Source: an uncultured Collinsella sp.
GTDB taxonomy: Bacteria > Actinomycetota > Coriobacteriia > Coriobacteriales > Coriobacteriaceae
Length of the DNA: 64,000 nucleotides
Direction: 5' to 3'
Assembly (NCBI GenBank): GCA_958403385.1
Contig: CATXXC010000003.1
Coordinates: 1-64,000, forward strand
In this document: piece after piece, positions 27,068 through 35,991 of the stretch
Numbering within the stretch: position 1 is the stretch's first letter
Layout: every line of letters starts with the position of its first letter
Notes under the pieces: model-generated
Seen by the model: the letters and a program-made list of their open reading frames with translations, nothing else
Databases searched by the model: none
What the model was told of the DNA's origin: nothing
Position numbers and translations under genes: made by a program

Positions 27068-28042
27068 ATGGCAATCAAGAAGCTGATCCTTGATCTGGAT
27101 ATGGGTGTGGACGATGCGATGGCGCTGGCCTATGCCATCGCGAGCCCCGAGGTGGAGCTCGTGGGCATCACCACGTGCTTTGGCAACGTGCGCGTCGAGC
27201 AATCGGCGCACAACTGCCTGGCGGTGCTCGATCTGCTGGGTCGCCCCGAGGTTCCGGTGTACCTGGGTGCCGACCGTCCTCTGCAGGCGACTGAGCCCTA
27301 TACGCCGCCGGCGTCCACCGCGCTCATTCACGGCAAGAACGGCATCGGCGGCGCGAGCGTGCCCGCGTCGCCCTACGAGCCGGTGGGGGCGACCTCGGCC
27401 GACGGCAACGCTGCGGTCGATTATCTGATCGATGCCGCGCGCACCTATGGTCCCGATCTGGTCTACGTAGCGACTGGCCCGCTCTCCAACCTGGCGCTCG
27501 CCCTGGAGCGCGATGCGGCGGCGATGATGTCCATCGGCCGCGTGGTCGTAATGGGCGGCGCCCTTACCGTGCCCGGTAACGTGAGCGCGGGCGCCGAGGC
27601 CAATATGGCGAGCGACCCCGAGGCAGCCGACGCAGTGCTGCGCTCGGGCCGTAAGCTCACCATGGTGGGTCTGGACGTGACGCATCGCGTGGTGCTCACA
27701 CGCCGCGACATTGCCGGCTGGACGGGCTCGGGCACCATGGCGGGCTGCGCATTTGCGAGCATGGTCGAGCACTACATTGGCTCGTACGAGATGAACGCAC
27801 CCTACCTGGGTGGTTGTGCGCTGCACGATCCGCTGGCCGTTGCCGTGGCGATCGACCCCACGCTCGTAGGTGCGCTCGGCTGCAACCTGCGTGTTGATCT
27901 GCTGGGCGAGTACCGCGGTCGCACCATCTGCGATGAGCGTCGCCTGTCCGATCCGGACAAGAGCGCGCTTGTGGCACTGACCGTGGATGCTCCGCGCTTC
28001 CTGTCCGAGTTCAAGACGCGTATGGCCCGTGTCCTTGGCTAA
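27068..28042 (+). CDS. Nucleoside hydrolase (IunH family)
   Basis: A 324-residue calcium-dependent hydrolase that splits nucleosides into base and ribose. The metal site is the N-terminal DLDMGVDDAMAL (usual form DxDxxxDD), with VATGPLSNLALAL and the C-terminal HDPLAVAVAIDP containing the catalytic histidine and last aspartate. Together with the adjacent ribokinase it makes a short nucleoside salvage route. Base specificity cannot be told from sequence. Confidence 0.92.
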   Translation: MAIKKLILDLDMGVDDAMALAYAIASPEVELVGITTCFGNVRVEQSAHNCLAVLDLLGRPEVPVYLGADRPLQATEPYTPPASTALIHGKNGIGGASVPASPYEPVGATSADGNAAVDYLIDAARTYGPDLVYVATGPLSNLALALERDAAAMMSIGRVVVMGGALTVPGNVSAGAEANMASDPEAADAVLRSGRKLTMVGLDVTHRVVLTRRDIAGWTGSGTMAGCAFASMVEHYIGSYEMNAPYLGGCALHDPLAVAVAIDPTLVGALGCNLRVDLLGEYRGRTICDERRLSDPDKSALVALTVDAPRFLSEFKTRMARVLG

Positions 28043-28052
28043 GTTGTCTTTT

Positions 28053-28120
28053 TGGGACGGGGCTTTTTGACTGGTATGATTGGTGCGACCAATCGAACCA
28101 GCTAAAAGAGCCCCGTCCCA
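28053..28120. repeat. Long imperfect palindrome between nucleoside hydrolase and luxS
   Basis: Arms of about 33 nt (28053-28084 and 28088-28120) enclose a three-base loop; the outer part TGGGACGGGGCT is exactly complementary to the other arm. It can terminate the upstream transcript and ends 25 bases before the luxS start. Confidence 0.8.
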
Positions 28121-28144
28121 ATTTGACTATCGAGAGGATCTGCC

Positions 28145-28633
28145 ATGGAGCGCATCGCCAGCTTTTCCGTTGACCATCTGCTGCTTGAGCCCGGCGTGTA
28201 TGTGAGCCGCATCGACCGCGATCCGGCGACCGGTGCTGCCGTCACCACGTTTGACCTGCGCCTGACCACGCCCAACAAGGAGCCGGTCATGAACACCGCC
28301 GAGTGTCACACCATTGAGCACCTGGGCGCGACGTTCCTTCGCAATCATGCCGAGTGGTCGAGCCGCATTGTCTACTTTGGCCCCATGGGCTGCCGCACGG
28401 GCTTTTACCTCGTCGTATTTGGTGAGGTGACGAGCGAGGAGATCCTGCCGCTCGTGCGTGAGCTGTTCGAGTTTGTCGCCGACTTTGAGGGCGATGTCCC
28501 CGGTGCCGCTCCCGAGGAGTGCGGCAACTACCTGGACCAGAACCTTCCCATGGCTAACTGGCTCGCGCGCCGTTACCTCGACCGCGACCTGGCCGATATC
28601 GACGAGAAGCACCTGCACTATCAGCAGGCGTAA
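28145..28633 (+). CDS. luxS: S-ribosylhomocysteine lyase LuxS
   Basis: A 162-residue metalloenzyme that cleaves S-ribosylhomocysteine to homocysteine and the AI-2 precursor DPD. Metal ligands H55 and H59 (HTIEH) and C126 (EECGNY) and the catalytic C83 (MGCRTG) are all present, and length is normal. It belongs to the activated methyl cycle. GAGAGGA lies about seven bases before the ATG. It is likely a single-gene unit, with a terminator downstream. Confidence 0.97.
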   Translation: MERIASFSVDHLLLEPGVYVSRIDRDPATGAAVTTFDLRLTTPNKEPVMNTAECHTIEHLGATFLRNHAEWSSRIVYFGPMGCRTGFYLVVFGEVTSEEILPLVRELFEFVADFEGDVPGAAPEECGNYLDQNLPMANWLARRYLDRDLADIDEKHLHYQQA

Positions 28634-28661
28634 GGGCTTTATCGCCCAAAACGCGCGCATT

Positions 28662-28693
28662 GGGCGCCTTCGCTTGTGCGGGGGCGCCTTTTT
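28662..28693 (+). terminator. Intrinsic terminator after luxS
   Basis: GGCGCC (28663-28668) pairs with GGCGCC (28683-28688), with flanking G-rich loop, followed by five T. It is 30 bases after the luxS stop. Confidence 0.7.
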
Positions 28694-28714
28694 GCTGAGT
28701 GGTCGGGACGAGTG

Positions 28715-28777
28715 TTTAAAATCGCTTATGTTTGTTCTAGAATGTTCATACTGTCACATAAACGAACAGGAGCGAAC
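28715..28777 (+). promoter_or_regulatory. Promoter with symmetric GTTC/GAAC operator
   Basis: TTTAAA (28715-28720) and TAGAAT (28738-28743), 17 bases apart, form a reasonable sigma-70 promoter. Around it lie GTTC at 28734-28737 and 28744-28747, and GAAC at 28764-28767 and 28774-28777. The four words form a symmetric array about position 28755, each pair spaced ten bases apart, overlapping the -10 and the ribosome site. This is a good candidate repressor operator for the DUF4867 gene. Confidence 0.5.
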
Positions 28778-29422
28778 ATGCATATCTACTCTGTCAACGA
28801 TCCCGAGTTCAAGTCCTATGGCAACGTTTGGGATAACGTTCCGTCCGAGCTTACGTCGCCCGTGCTCGAGGCGCTCTCTGCCACGCCCATTCCCGAGGGC
28901 AGCAAGTACGTTGCGAGTGCGCCGGAGCTCGAGGACGTCAAGGATGCCGACAAGCTTGGCTTTCTCATGTTTGGTGGCCGTCCCTTCCAGCTCGGCTGGT
29001 GCAACGGCCACAATACACGACTCAACTGCCTGGAGTATCACCGCGCGAGCGAATTCAACTTGGGCGCTCGCGACTTTATCCTGCTCGTGGCGCATCGCTG
29101 GGAGATCGAGGACGGCAAGCTCGACACCGCGTGCGTCAAGGCGTTTCGCGTGCCGGCGGGTACGGTCGTCGAAGTCTTCAACACCACGCTCCACTACACG
29201 CCGTGCATGGTCGACGACGGTGGCTTCCAGGTGATGGTGGCGCTGCCCGCCGGCACCAACGGCCCGCGCCCCGAGGCCGCGGCCGACATGCCTGCGGCCG
29301 GCGACAGCTACTGCTACTGGAAGGCCGACAAGTGGGTCCTCTGCCATGCTGACAGCCCCAAGGCAGCCGAAGGCGGCTACGTTGGCCTCATCGGCAAAAA
29401 TCTCGACATCACCGTGGACTAG
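28778..29422 (+). CDS. DUF4867 (cupin-like) protein
   Basis: A 214-residue soluble protein. The opening MHIYSVNDPEFKSYG and later FRVPAGTVVEVFNTTLHYTPC fit the DUF4867 family, a cupin-like fold often found near sugar operons. Potential metal ligands are seen in TTLHYTPC and in WEIEDGKLD. AGGAG lies six bases before the ATG. It has its own promoter and probable operator and is followed by a palindrome, so it is probably a regulated single gene. The reaction is not known. Confidence 0.75.
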   Translation: MHIYSVNDPEFKSYGNVWDNVPSELTSPVLEALSATPIPEGSKYVASAPELEDVKDADKLGFLMFGGRPFQLGWCNGHNTRLNCLEYHRASEFNLGARDFILLVAHRWEIEDGKLDTACVKAFRVPAGTVVEVFNTTLHYTPCMVDDGGFQVMVALPAGTNGPRPEAAADMPAAGDSYCYWKADKWVLCHADSPKAAEGGYVGLIGKNLDITVD

Positions 29423-29427
29423 CGCAT

Positions 29428-29478
29428 CGCCCCAAACCACCACAAAGGTGCCTGTCTCCTTTGCGGTGGTTTGGGGCG
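29428..29478. repeat. Palindrome after the DUF4867 gene
   Basis: Arms at 29428-29448 and 29458-29478 match at 20 of 21 positions (core CCCCAAACCACC / GGTGGTTTGGGG) around a nine-base loop. It begins six bases after the stop codon. The rest of the gap to 29591 contains a TACACT (29576-29581) that may be the -10 of the next gene. Confidence 0.8.
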
Positions 29479-29591
29479 GGCGGATATCGGGAAGTGCCAG
29501 ACGGGGGAGGCTGCCGGGCGCCTTGCCGTCTGCGGATTTTGGGACATGCGGCCCGCTTTTTCGACCCATCTGTCGGTACACTAAAGGGACT

Positions 29592-31475
29592 ATGGGTACC
29601 CGCGAGCGACATATCGGCCACGCGGCCGCCCGATCCGCACCCGTGGCGGATCCCAGGGGTGGCAGGCTCTTCGCCATGCCGCGATTCCTTGTTGGCATAA
29701 CACATCAGGTGTACCGTCACCGCGTCTTTGCTATCGCCGGCGCCATCACCGCGCTGTTCCTCATGCTTTTGGCGGTCTTGCCGGCGCTGTTTGCCTTCGA
29801 CCCCAAACTTTCTAACGCCGTGCCCGCCTATAGCAAGGTGTCCGAAGAGGTCGTGGATGCGCTCGTCCACTCGAGCTCTCTCCCGCTGCTTGTCGCCGCA
29901 ATTATATTTTCGATCTGGGGCGTATCGGTCTATCTGCGCTGTTTGGACTATGTGTTGCGCCGCCGCCTTGTTGCCATCGCCACCATCTGCGCCCTGTGGA
30001 TGATCGAAGTCATTCTCAAGTACAAGTCGTTCACGCCGTTCTATGCCACTGTGCTGTGGTACCTGTACTACGTGCCCATGACGCTCATTCCGCTGCTCTA
30101 CCAGTTGTGTGGTCTGCGCCTTGCGGGCCTGGAGCAACACCGCCTGGGTCGCCGCTACTGCGCTGCGCTGTGGATTGTGGCCATCCTGCTTATCGGATTT
30201 GTGCTCACCAACGATTTTCACCAGCAGGTCTTCCGCTTTGACCGTACAAGCGACACCTGGAGCAACGATTACACGTACGGCTGGGGTTATTTCGCCGTCC
30301 TCGTGTGGACGGCCTTTGACTTCGTGGCCTTTTTTATCCTGGTTGGTCGGTCCTCGTCCTTTCGCATCCAGCGTTTCTCGGGCACGGCGGCGCTCGTACT
30401 GCTGGGTGGCGCATTCGTTGCCATCTCGTATGCGTTGCGTGTGCCCTGGGCATGGAGGCTCAACTTTTCGCTCGTCTATTGCATCCTGTGCGTGGTGGCG
30501 ATGGAAATCTGTCTCGATTGCGGTGTCATTCCGTCGTATCACGACATCGCCGGCATCTTCGACACCTTGCCGCTTGACCTCAAAGTTCTAACGCGCGACC
30601 TGCAGGAAGTCTATGCCACGCCAGTTTCAAAGCCAATGCCGGTAGGCGTGCGCGAGGAGTTGCGGACCCAGGAGCACGGCCGCGCCCATGCCTTTGCCGT
30701 GGCGTCCGATCCCGATGTGATGTACCGTGCCTTTCCACTGCTGGGCGGATCGGCGCTGCTTGCCCAAGACGTGTCGGAGCTCAACGAGCTTAACCGTGAA
30801 CTGGCGCATCGTCGCATGGAGCTGCAGCGTCAAAACGAGCTACTCGCCGCCGACTACGACCTTAAGACGCACCTGGCAGATCAAGAGGCCGAGACCTTGC
30901 TGGTCCAAGATGTGGACCAGGCGCTTGCCCGTGCGCTCGAAGGGATGTACGACCTGCTGAGCTCGCTGCCGCCGTTGACCGACGAAGCGTCTTCGCACGA
31001 GCGTTACCGCATGCTGCAGCGCGCCAAGATGCTCGTCGCCTATTGCAAGCGCAAGGGGTCGCTCACGTTGGCACAGCACGGGGAGAGCGGTTTTGATCGC
31101 GACCGCATTCAGCTCATTGCCAACGAGCTCGCAAGCGACCTGCGCACCATCGATATCGATTGCGCCTCGATTATCGCCATACGGCGCCCGATGCACGCCA
31201 GTACGGTAAGCGCCCTGTACGACTGCGTGTATGACTTTGCGTTTTTTGCCTACACCACCGACCATCCGGCGCTTATGTATCACTTGGGCGACCATGACCG
31301 ATGCAGTGTCGAGCTGCGCGCCACGCTTTTTTCCAACGATGATGAAGATCTTTCGCAGACGCCCGCTGCGCAAGAGCTCGAAAGCGCTCTGCAAGGGCGC
31401 AACGTGGCATACCGCCTTGAGGGCGAGCTCGGCCAGCTGCGCATGATCGTTTTGATGCCGAGGGCGGGTGAGTGA
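29592..31475 (+). CDS. 7TM kinase-like sensor protein with degenerate output domain
   Basis: A 627-residue protein. Seven or eight hydrophobic segments (about residues 45-290) resemble the 7TM sensor region of histidine kinases. Then comes a cytoplasmic coiled coil (LNELNRELAHRRMELQRQNELLAADYDL) and a C-terminal 190 residues in the position of the kinase core. I see no phospho-accepting histidine motif and no N or G boxes, so it is probably not an active kinase. The stop lies three bases before the ATG of an orthodox kinase gene. ATG 29592 is 10 bases after TACACT and may be leaderless; ATG 29676 is an alternative. Confidence 0.7.
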   Translation: MGTRERHIGHAAARSAPVADPRGGRLFAMPRFLVGITHQVYRHRVFAIAGAITALFLMLLAVLPALFAFDPKLSNAVPAYSKVSEEVVDALVHSSSLPLLVAAIIFSIWGVSVYLRCLDYVLRRRLVAIATICALWMIEVILKYKSFTPFYATVLWYLYYVPMTLIPLLYQLCGLRLAGLEQHRLGRRYCAALWIVAILLIGFVLTNDFHQQVFRFDRTSDTWSNDYTYGWGYFAVLVWTAFDFVAFFILVGRSSSFRIQRFSGTAALVLLGGAFVAISYALRVPWAWRLNFSLVYCILCVVAMEICLDCGVIPSYHDIAGIFDTLPLDLKVLTRDLQEVYATPVSKPMPVGVREELRTQEHGRAHAFAVASDPDVMYRAFPLLGGSALLAQDVSELNELNRELAHRRMELQRQNELLAADYDLKTHLADQEAETLLVQDVDQALARALEGMYDLLSSLPPLTDEASSHERYRMLQRAKMLVAYCKRKGSLTLAQHGESGFDRDRIQLIANELASDLRTIDIDCASIIAIRRPMHASTVSALYDCVYDFAFFAYTTDHPALMYHLGDHDRCSVELRATLFSNDDEDLSQTPAAQELESALQGRNVAYRLEGELGQLRMIVLMPRAGE

Positions 31476-31477
31476 CG

Positions 31478-32971
31478 ATGCAGATTTCGCTCATCCTTCC
31501 CCAAATCGTTGCGCTCGATGTTGTCTTTGCCCTGGCTGCGAGTCTGCAGACGATCCACGTCCCGCTCATCTCATCGCGCCGCTCGTCCTATAACCGTAAG
31601 GTGATTTGCGCCTACGAGGCGAGCCTTGTGCTTCACCTGATGATTTCGGCGCTCATCTTATTCGCGTCGTCTGGCTCGTATCTGCTGGCGCCGCTTGGCG
31701 TTTGCGCCAGGGCAATGGGCGGAGCGCTGTGGCTCAATGCCGCGATCTTTGCCTATGGCGTGGTGCTTATGGTGCGCTATCGTCGTCCCGTCATGCTGAC
31801 TGAGCTGCTGCTCGTTGCCGCCGTAACGCCGCCAATGGTTGTTGTTATGGACTCGGCGTGGACCGTTGTCCTTATCGCAGAGGGAGCGTTCTTCCTGTTC
31901 CGTTCCATCGCGGCGCTCTTGATGGACGTCCGTAACCGCCAGGAGGATATCACCGCGTTCTCGACGATCGAGACCATCAACGTGATTCCCGTGGGCATCC
32001 TGTATCTGGACCCGAGGGGCCGTCCGCTGCTCATGAACCGCTGCATGCGCAAAAACCTAGTGGAACTTCATATGCCCACTGATCTGTGTGACATGAGCAG
32101 CACATGGAACGACCTGCGCAAACTTAGCATGCAAATGCCCGAAAGCAGCAAGAACCGCGTGCGCATTAATCTGGACCGCTTTGGTGAGGCGCGCGTTGTG
32201 GTCGAGGTTTCTCCCGCCGAGATTCGCTTGTTTGTGCACGATGACGTTATGGTTTCGGGCCGCCTCTTCGAGCGCATTATCGGTCTGGATGTAACAGAGT
32301 ATGCGCATGCCCATGATCGCCTGGCGCAAGCCAACCACCTGCTTGAGCTTGCGGGCCAAGAGCTCCAAGCCCAGATCGAAGAAGCCAAAAAAGTTGCTGA
32401 CAATGCGGCCTATCTGCGTATGCGCGCTCGCGTGCACGACGTGATTGGCCAGCGCCTGTCCATTCTTCATCGCTATTTGGAGGAGGGGCGCCTGGATGAC
32501 GAGTCACTCGAGCAGATCGACCCACTGCTGCGCTCAATCGCTGCCGATCTGCGCAGTGGTGGTGCCAGCGAGCCTGCAGAGCAGCTGGGTGATATCGTCC
32601 ATGCTTTTGGCCTGGTGAGTGTGCAGATCGATGTTGAGGGCGCGCTGCCTGAGGATGCGCGTGTCGCCGCCGCATTTTTGCAGATTATCCGCGAGGCCTC
32701 GATCAATGCCACCAAGCATGCGCAGGCGCATCGGGTCCACGTGCGCCTGTGGCAGGAGGGGGCGGATGCTGGCACCGTCGCGCACATGACGATTTCTAAC
32801 GACGGGTCCCCGGCCCCCGTATCGTATCGCGAGGGAACGGGTATCCCAGGTATGAGGCATGTCGCGCAAGATCTGGGTGGCAGCCTAGAGGTCCACGCCG
32901 CCCCGCCCTTTACGCTTACGGTATCCATTCCACTTACGCCCAACGCCGCTGTTCGGAGGAGAAGCTCATGA
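31478..32971 (+). CDS. Sensor histidine kinase (HisKA_3-like)
   Basis: A 497-residue kinase. Five or six membrane helices fill residues 5-155, then a PAS-like region (about 160-270; NVIPVGILYLDPRGRPLLMN), a coiled coil, the phosphorylation motif RVHDVIGQRLSILH, and an ATPase domain with REASINATKHA, ISNDGS and GTGIPGMRHVAQDLGG. ATG 31478 is preceded by GGGTGAG. The stop overlaps the start of the regulator gene (ATGA), so the pair is coupled. The kinase-like gene just upstream is probably its sensory partner. Confidence 0.87.
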   Translation: MQISLILPQIVALDVVFALAASLQTIHVPLISSRRSSYNRKVICAYEASLVLHLMISALILFASSGSYLLAPLGVCARAMGGALWLNAAIFAYGVVLMVRYRRPVMLTELLLVAAVTPPMVVVMDSAWTVVLIAEGAFFLFRSIAALLMDVRNRQEDITAFSTIETINVIPVGILYLDPRGRPLLMNRCMRKNLVELHMPTDLCDMSSTWNDLRKLSMQMPESSKNRVRINLDRFGEARVVVEVSPAEIRLFVHDDVMVSGRLFERIIGLDVTEYAHAHDRLAQANHLLELAGQELQAQIEEAKKVADNAAYLRMRARVHDVIGQRLSILHRYLEEGRLDDESLEQIDPLLRSIAADLRSGGASEPAEQLGDIVHAFGLVSVQIDVEGALPEDARVAAAFLQIIREASINATKHAQAHRVHVRLWQEGADAGTVAHMTISNDGSPAPVSYREGTGIPGMRHVAQDLGGSLEVHAAPPFTLTVSIPLTPNAAVRRRSS

Positions 32972-33591
32972 TTCGCGTCCTTATAGTCGAAGACCAGGCC
33001 ATTCTGCGCGAGAGCCTGGCGCGCTCCGTTGGCGACCAGCCCGATATGACCGTTGTTTCAGCCATCGCCGATGCCTCCGAGGCCTTGGGTGTCGCGCTCA
33101 AGGAGCGTCCGGACATGATACTGATGGACGTATGCACCGAGCATGATTCTAACGGCATCGTGGCGGCGGCGCGCATCAAGGAGCAGCTGCCCGAGTGCCG
33201 CATCATTATCATGACCGGCATGCCCGAGATCACCTTTGTCGATCAGGCCCGCGAGGCGGGCGTCGATAGCTTTGTGTACAAGAACGTCGGTATCGACGAG
33301 CTGTTCGCCGTGATGCGCTCCACGCTGGCGGGCTATTGCACGTTTCCCAAGCCGCCCGAGAGCATTTTTTCGGGCACGGCGGCACTCGACGATGTCGAGC
33401 TGTCGATTTTGCGCCTTGCCTGCGAGGGCAAGAGCCGACGCGAGATCGCGGCCGAGTTGTTTATGAGCGAGGGCACCATCAAGCGCCGCATTTCGGAGAT
33501 CCTGAGCAAGACCGGCTACGACAACATCATGCGTCTTGCCGTGCATGCGGTGACCGAAGGCAGCATCGTCCCCAACATGGAGCGCCCGTAG
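32968..33591 (+). CDS. NarL/LuxR-type response regulator
   Basis: A 207-residue regulator paired with the preceding kinase. The receiver domain has E8/D9 and the phospho-acceptor D54 (MILMDVCTEHD), with MTG and the YKNVG lysine. The C-terminal LuxR-like helix-turn-helix spans about 140-200 (LDDVELSILRLACEGKSRREIAAELFMSEGTIKRRISEIL, motif positions 143-182). The recognition helix has TIKRR rather than the common TVKNH. It is the last gene of a three-gene module and is followed by two hairpins. Confidence 0.92.
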   Translation: MIRVLIVEDQAILRESLARSVGDQPDMTVVSAIADASEALGVALKERPDMILMDVCTEHDSNGIVAAARIKEQLPECRIIIMTGMPEITFVDQAREAGVDSFVYKNVGIDELFAVMRSTLAGYCTFPKPPESIFSGTAALDDVELSILRLACEGKSRREIAAELFMSEGTIKRRISEILSKTGYDNIMRLAVHAVTEGSIVPNMERP

Positions 33592-33625
33592 TCGGTGTGC
33601 CGCCCGTGCTCCAACGCCGAAGATA

Positions 33626-33728
33626 GGTCGCCCGCCGTTTTGCATCTAAAAACGGCGGGCGACCTGCTTGTATGGGCAGTGCTGCGGGCATAAAGCGGCG
33701 GGGCCGCAGGATCAACTCCTGCGGCCCC
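33626..33728. terminator. Two consecutive hairpins between convergent genes
   Basis: Hairpin 1: GGTCGCCCGCCGTTTT (33626-33641) with its exact complement at 33649-33664. Hairpin 2: GGGGCCGCAGGA (33700-33711) with TCCTGCGGCCCC (33717-33728). They separate the regulator gene (plus) from the lipoprotein gene (minus) and probably terminate both. Confidence 0.65.
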
Positions 33729-33781
33729 GTCTGGCATGTGCGCGGATGTGTCCGCCAATCCGCGGCTATCGGTGTCTGCCG

Positions 33782-34624
33782 TTACGCGATGGTTGCGCTG
33801 TAGGAGGCGACGTCCTCGTAGGAATCGGTCAGGTAGGCATCGATGCCGATGGTCGTGTTGACGAGGTCGTCAAGGCTATCGAGTGTGCCGTTCGAGAAGG
33901 TGAACTCTTCGGTGGCGTTGGTGCCGGGCATCAGGTGAGCCGAGAACCAGGCTTCCTTCATAGTGCCGTTGACGTTGGTCTTGCCGGAAGGAGCGTAGAA
34001 GGTCAGGTCCTTGTCGCTCTTGTTGGTGATGTTGACGACAAAGCCGATGTCGCCCCAGTCGTCCTTGAATTTCTCGGTGATGGTGATGGTGCACAGATCG
34101 TCATCGGCGACGGTGACGGCGGGGGAGATTTCGACGTTCTGGACATCGTCGTCTTCGACGGCCTCATCGATCTCCTCTTCCTTCTCGGCCGCTTCGCGAT
34201 CCTTCTTCACCGTACCGGACAGGTCCTTATCGGACTTGGTAAAGACAAGATTGCCGTCATCTTCTTCGAGGATGAGTTTGCCGTCCTTGAGCTTCATGTC
34301 GTGCGACTCATCTTCGGCGGTGATGGTTACGGTGGTGGCGTCCTTTGCCTCCCATTTAAGGTCGACGACTTCAAGGAACAGGTCGAGGGCGCCTGTACCG
34401 TCCTCATCGAGAATCAGGACGCAGTGGACACCCCAATCCTCGAGCATCTTCATGTACTCATCGGTCAGCTCTTCGCCATCCACGGTTCCACCCGAGAGTT
34501 CCCAGCTGCCGACGAAGTTGGCCTTGGGGTCTTTGCCGCCGCTGCTGCAGCCCGTCAGGGCAAAGGCGAGCGCCAGGACGCATGTCAGAAATGCGAGTAC
34601 GGACTTTTTGAACGTTGTCTTCAT
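33782..34624 (-). CDS. Secreted lipoprotein, acidic
   Basis: A 280-residue lipoprotein. The signal peptide ends in the lipobox LTGC (cysteine near residue 26). An N-terminal lipocalin-like or META-like beta region follows (NFVGSWELSGGTVDGEELTDEYMKML). Then a charged linker (KKDREAAEKEEEIDEAVEDDD) leads into a C-terminal immunoglobulin-like domain (FVVNITNKSDKDLTFYAPSGK) of the DUF5067/DUF4352 style. AGGAGG lies six bases before the ATG. It is downstream of, and probably in the same transcript as, the SPFH gene. Function unknown. Confidence 0.8.
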   Translation of the reverse strand: MKTTFKKSVLAFLTCVLALAFALTGCSSGGKDPKANFVGSWELSGGTVDGEELTDEYMKMLEDWGVHCVLILDEDGTGALDLFLEVVDLKWEAKDATTVTITAEDESHDMKLKDGKLILEEDDGNLVFTKSDKDLSGTVKKDREAAEKEEEIDEAVEDDDVQNVEISPAVTVADDDLCTITITEKFKDDWGDIGFVVNITNKSDKDLTFYAPSGKTNVNGTMKEAWFSAHLMPGTNATEEFTFSNGTLDSLDDLVNTTIGIDAYLTDSYEDVASYSATIA

Positions 34625-34704
34625 GGTGTCCTCCTTCTTGTGTGAAAACCCATAGAAGCAAATGCGGGGGTGGCGGATCCCCCGCCAATTACCAGATAGA
34701 GGGG

Positions 34705-35943
34705 CTAGGGCCGGGGCGTTCCGCAGTTGCTGCAGAACTTGCCGCCGTTTTCGCTGCCGCAGTTGGGGCAGAACCACTTGGCCGGTGCCGGGGCGGGTGC
34801 GGGACTACCGCACTCGGAGCAGAACTTGCCGGTGTTGGTGGCGCCGCAGCTGCAGGTCCATGCGCCGGCCGCAGGTGCGGCGGGAGCCGGTGTGGGAGTG
34901 GGTGCCGGAGCCGGCTGCGGGGCGGCCTGCTGCTGTGCCTGGCCGGCGGCGAACAGCTGGCTGGCGTTCATGCCGCCCATGCCGCCTGCCATGCCCATGC
35001 CCATAAAGCCTGCCATCGCGCCGTTGGGGTTGGCCGCTGCCGCGCGCATCGCGTCGCTCTGGGCGCTGGCGATGTTGGCGGCCGCCATGGTGGGATCGCG
35101 CATGACCGCAGCCTTCTGCAGGTCCTTGATCATCTGCTCGTCTTCTTGCGAGGCGGCGATGGAGTTAACGCCAAAGCTCACGATCTCGACACCGCGCAGG
35201 TCGCGCCAATCGGCCGAGAGGACCTCGTTGAGTGCGCGCGCGAGCTCGGTGGTGTGGCCGGGGATGGCACTGTAGCGGATGCCCATCTCCGAAATCTTGG
35301 CAAAGGCGGGCTGCAGGGCGGTGAGCAGTTCGGACTTAAGCTGGCTGTCGATCTTGTCGCGCGTATAGCTATCGGTCACGTTGCCGCACACGTTGGTGTA
35401 GAACAGCAGCGGGTTGGTGATGCGGTACGAATACTCGCCGTTGCAGCGCACGGAGATGTCGACGTCCAGACCAATGTTGTTGTCGACCACGCGGAAGGGC
35501 ACGGGCGAGGCGGTGCCGTACTTGTTGCCGATGATCTCCTTGGTGTTGATAAAGTAGACGCGCTGGTCCTTGCCCGCGTCGCCGCCAAAGGTAAAACGGC
35601 TGCCGATATTGGCGAAGGTCTCTTTGATGGAGTCGCCCAGGTTGCCGCTAAAGACGCTCGGCTCGCTGCCGGTGTCAAAGACGAACTCGCCGGGCTCCAG
35701 CGCGACCTCGATGATCTTGCCGTTTTGCACCACGAGCATGCCCTGGCCGTCGTTGACGGCGATGACCGAGCCGTTGGAGATGACGTTGTCCTCGCCGCGC
35801 GTGTTGGAGCTGCGGCCGCCGGTGCGCTTGCTGCCCTTGCAGGCCAAGACGTCAGCGGGCATCGATTCGCAGTAGATAAATTCCTTCCACTGGTCGGCCA
35901 TGACGCCGCCGGCAGCTCCCAATCCAGCTTTCAAGAGTCCCAT
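34705..35943 (-). CDS. SPFH-domain protein with two C-terminal zinc ribbons (YdjI-like)
   Basis: A 412-residue protein. An N-terminal SPFH/band-7 domain of the virion-core-like type spans about 20-290 (GMLVVQNGKIIEV, VPFRVVDNNIGLDVDISVRCNGEYSYRI). A Met/Gly-rich stretch follows (GFMGMGMAGGMGGMN), then a Pro/Ala linker and two CxxC-x7-CxxC zinc ribbons (CSCGATNTGKFCSECG and CPNCGSENGGKFCSNCG). This matches the YdjI type, which in Bacillus recruits the stress protein PspA together with YdjG and YdjH. No PspA gene is visible here. It lies 48 bp after the zinc-ribbon membrane gene in the same direction. Confidence 0.85.
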   Translation of the reverse strand: MGLLKAGLGAAGGVMADQWKEFIYCESMPADVLACKGSKRTGGRSSNTRGEDNVISNGSVIAVNDGQGMLVVQNGKIIEVALEPGEFVFDTGSEPSVFSGNLGDSIKETFANIGSRFTFGGDAGKDQRVYFINTKEIIGNKYGTASPVPFRVVDNNIGLDVDISVRCNGEYSYRITNPLLFYTNVCGNVTDSYTRDKIDSQLKSELLTALQPAFAKISEMGIRYSAIPGHTTELARALNEVLSADWRDLRGVEIVSFGVNSIAASQEDEQMIKDLQKAAVMRDPTMAAANIASAQSDAMRAAAANPNGAMAGFMGMGMAGGMGGMNASQLFAAGQAQQQAAPQPAPAPTPTPAPAAPAAGAWTCSCGATNTGKFCSECGSPAPAPAPAKWFCPNCGSENGGKFCSNCGTPRP

Positions 35944-35991
35944 GGTGATCTTCCTTTCTCGTCAAAGGCCGGGTGGTATTGGTCAGGATGG

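Noticed and set aside
29346..29591. Longer N-terminal extension of the 7TM kinase-like protein.
   Set aside because: The extra residues would read through the preceding gene's end and a palindrome, and have no ribosome site.
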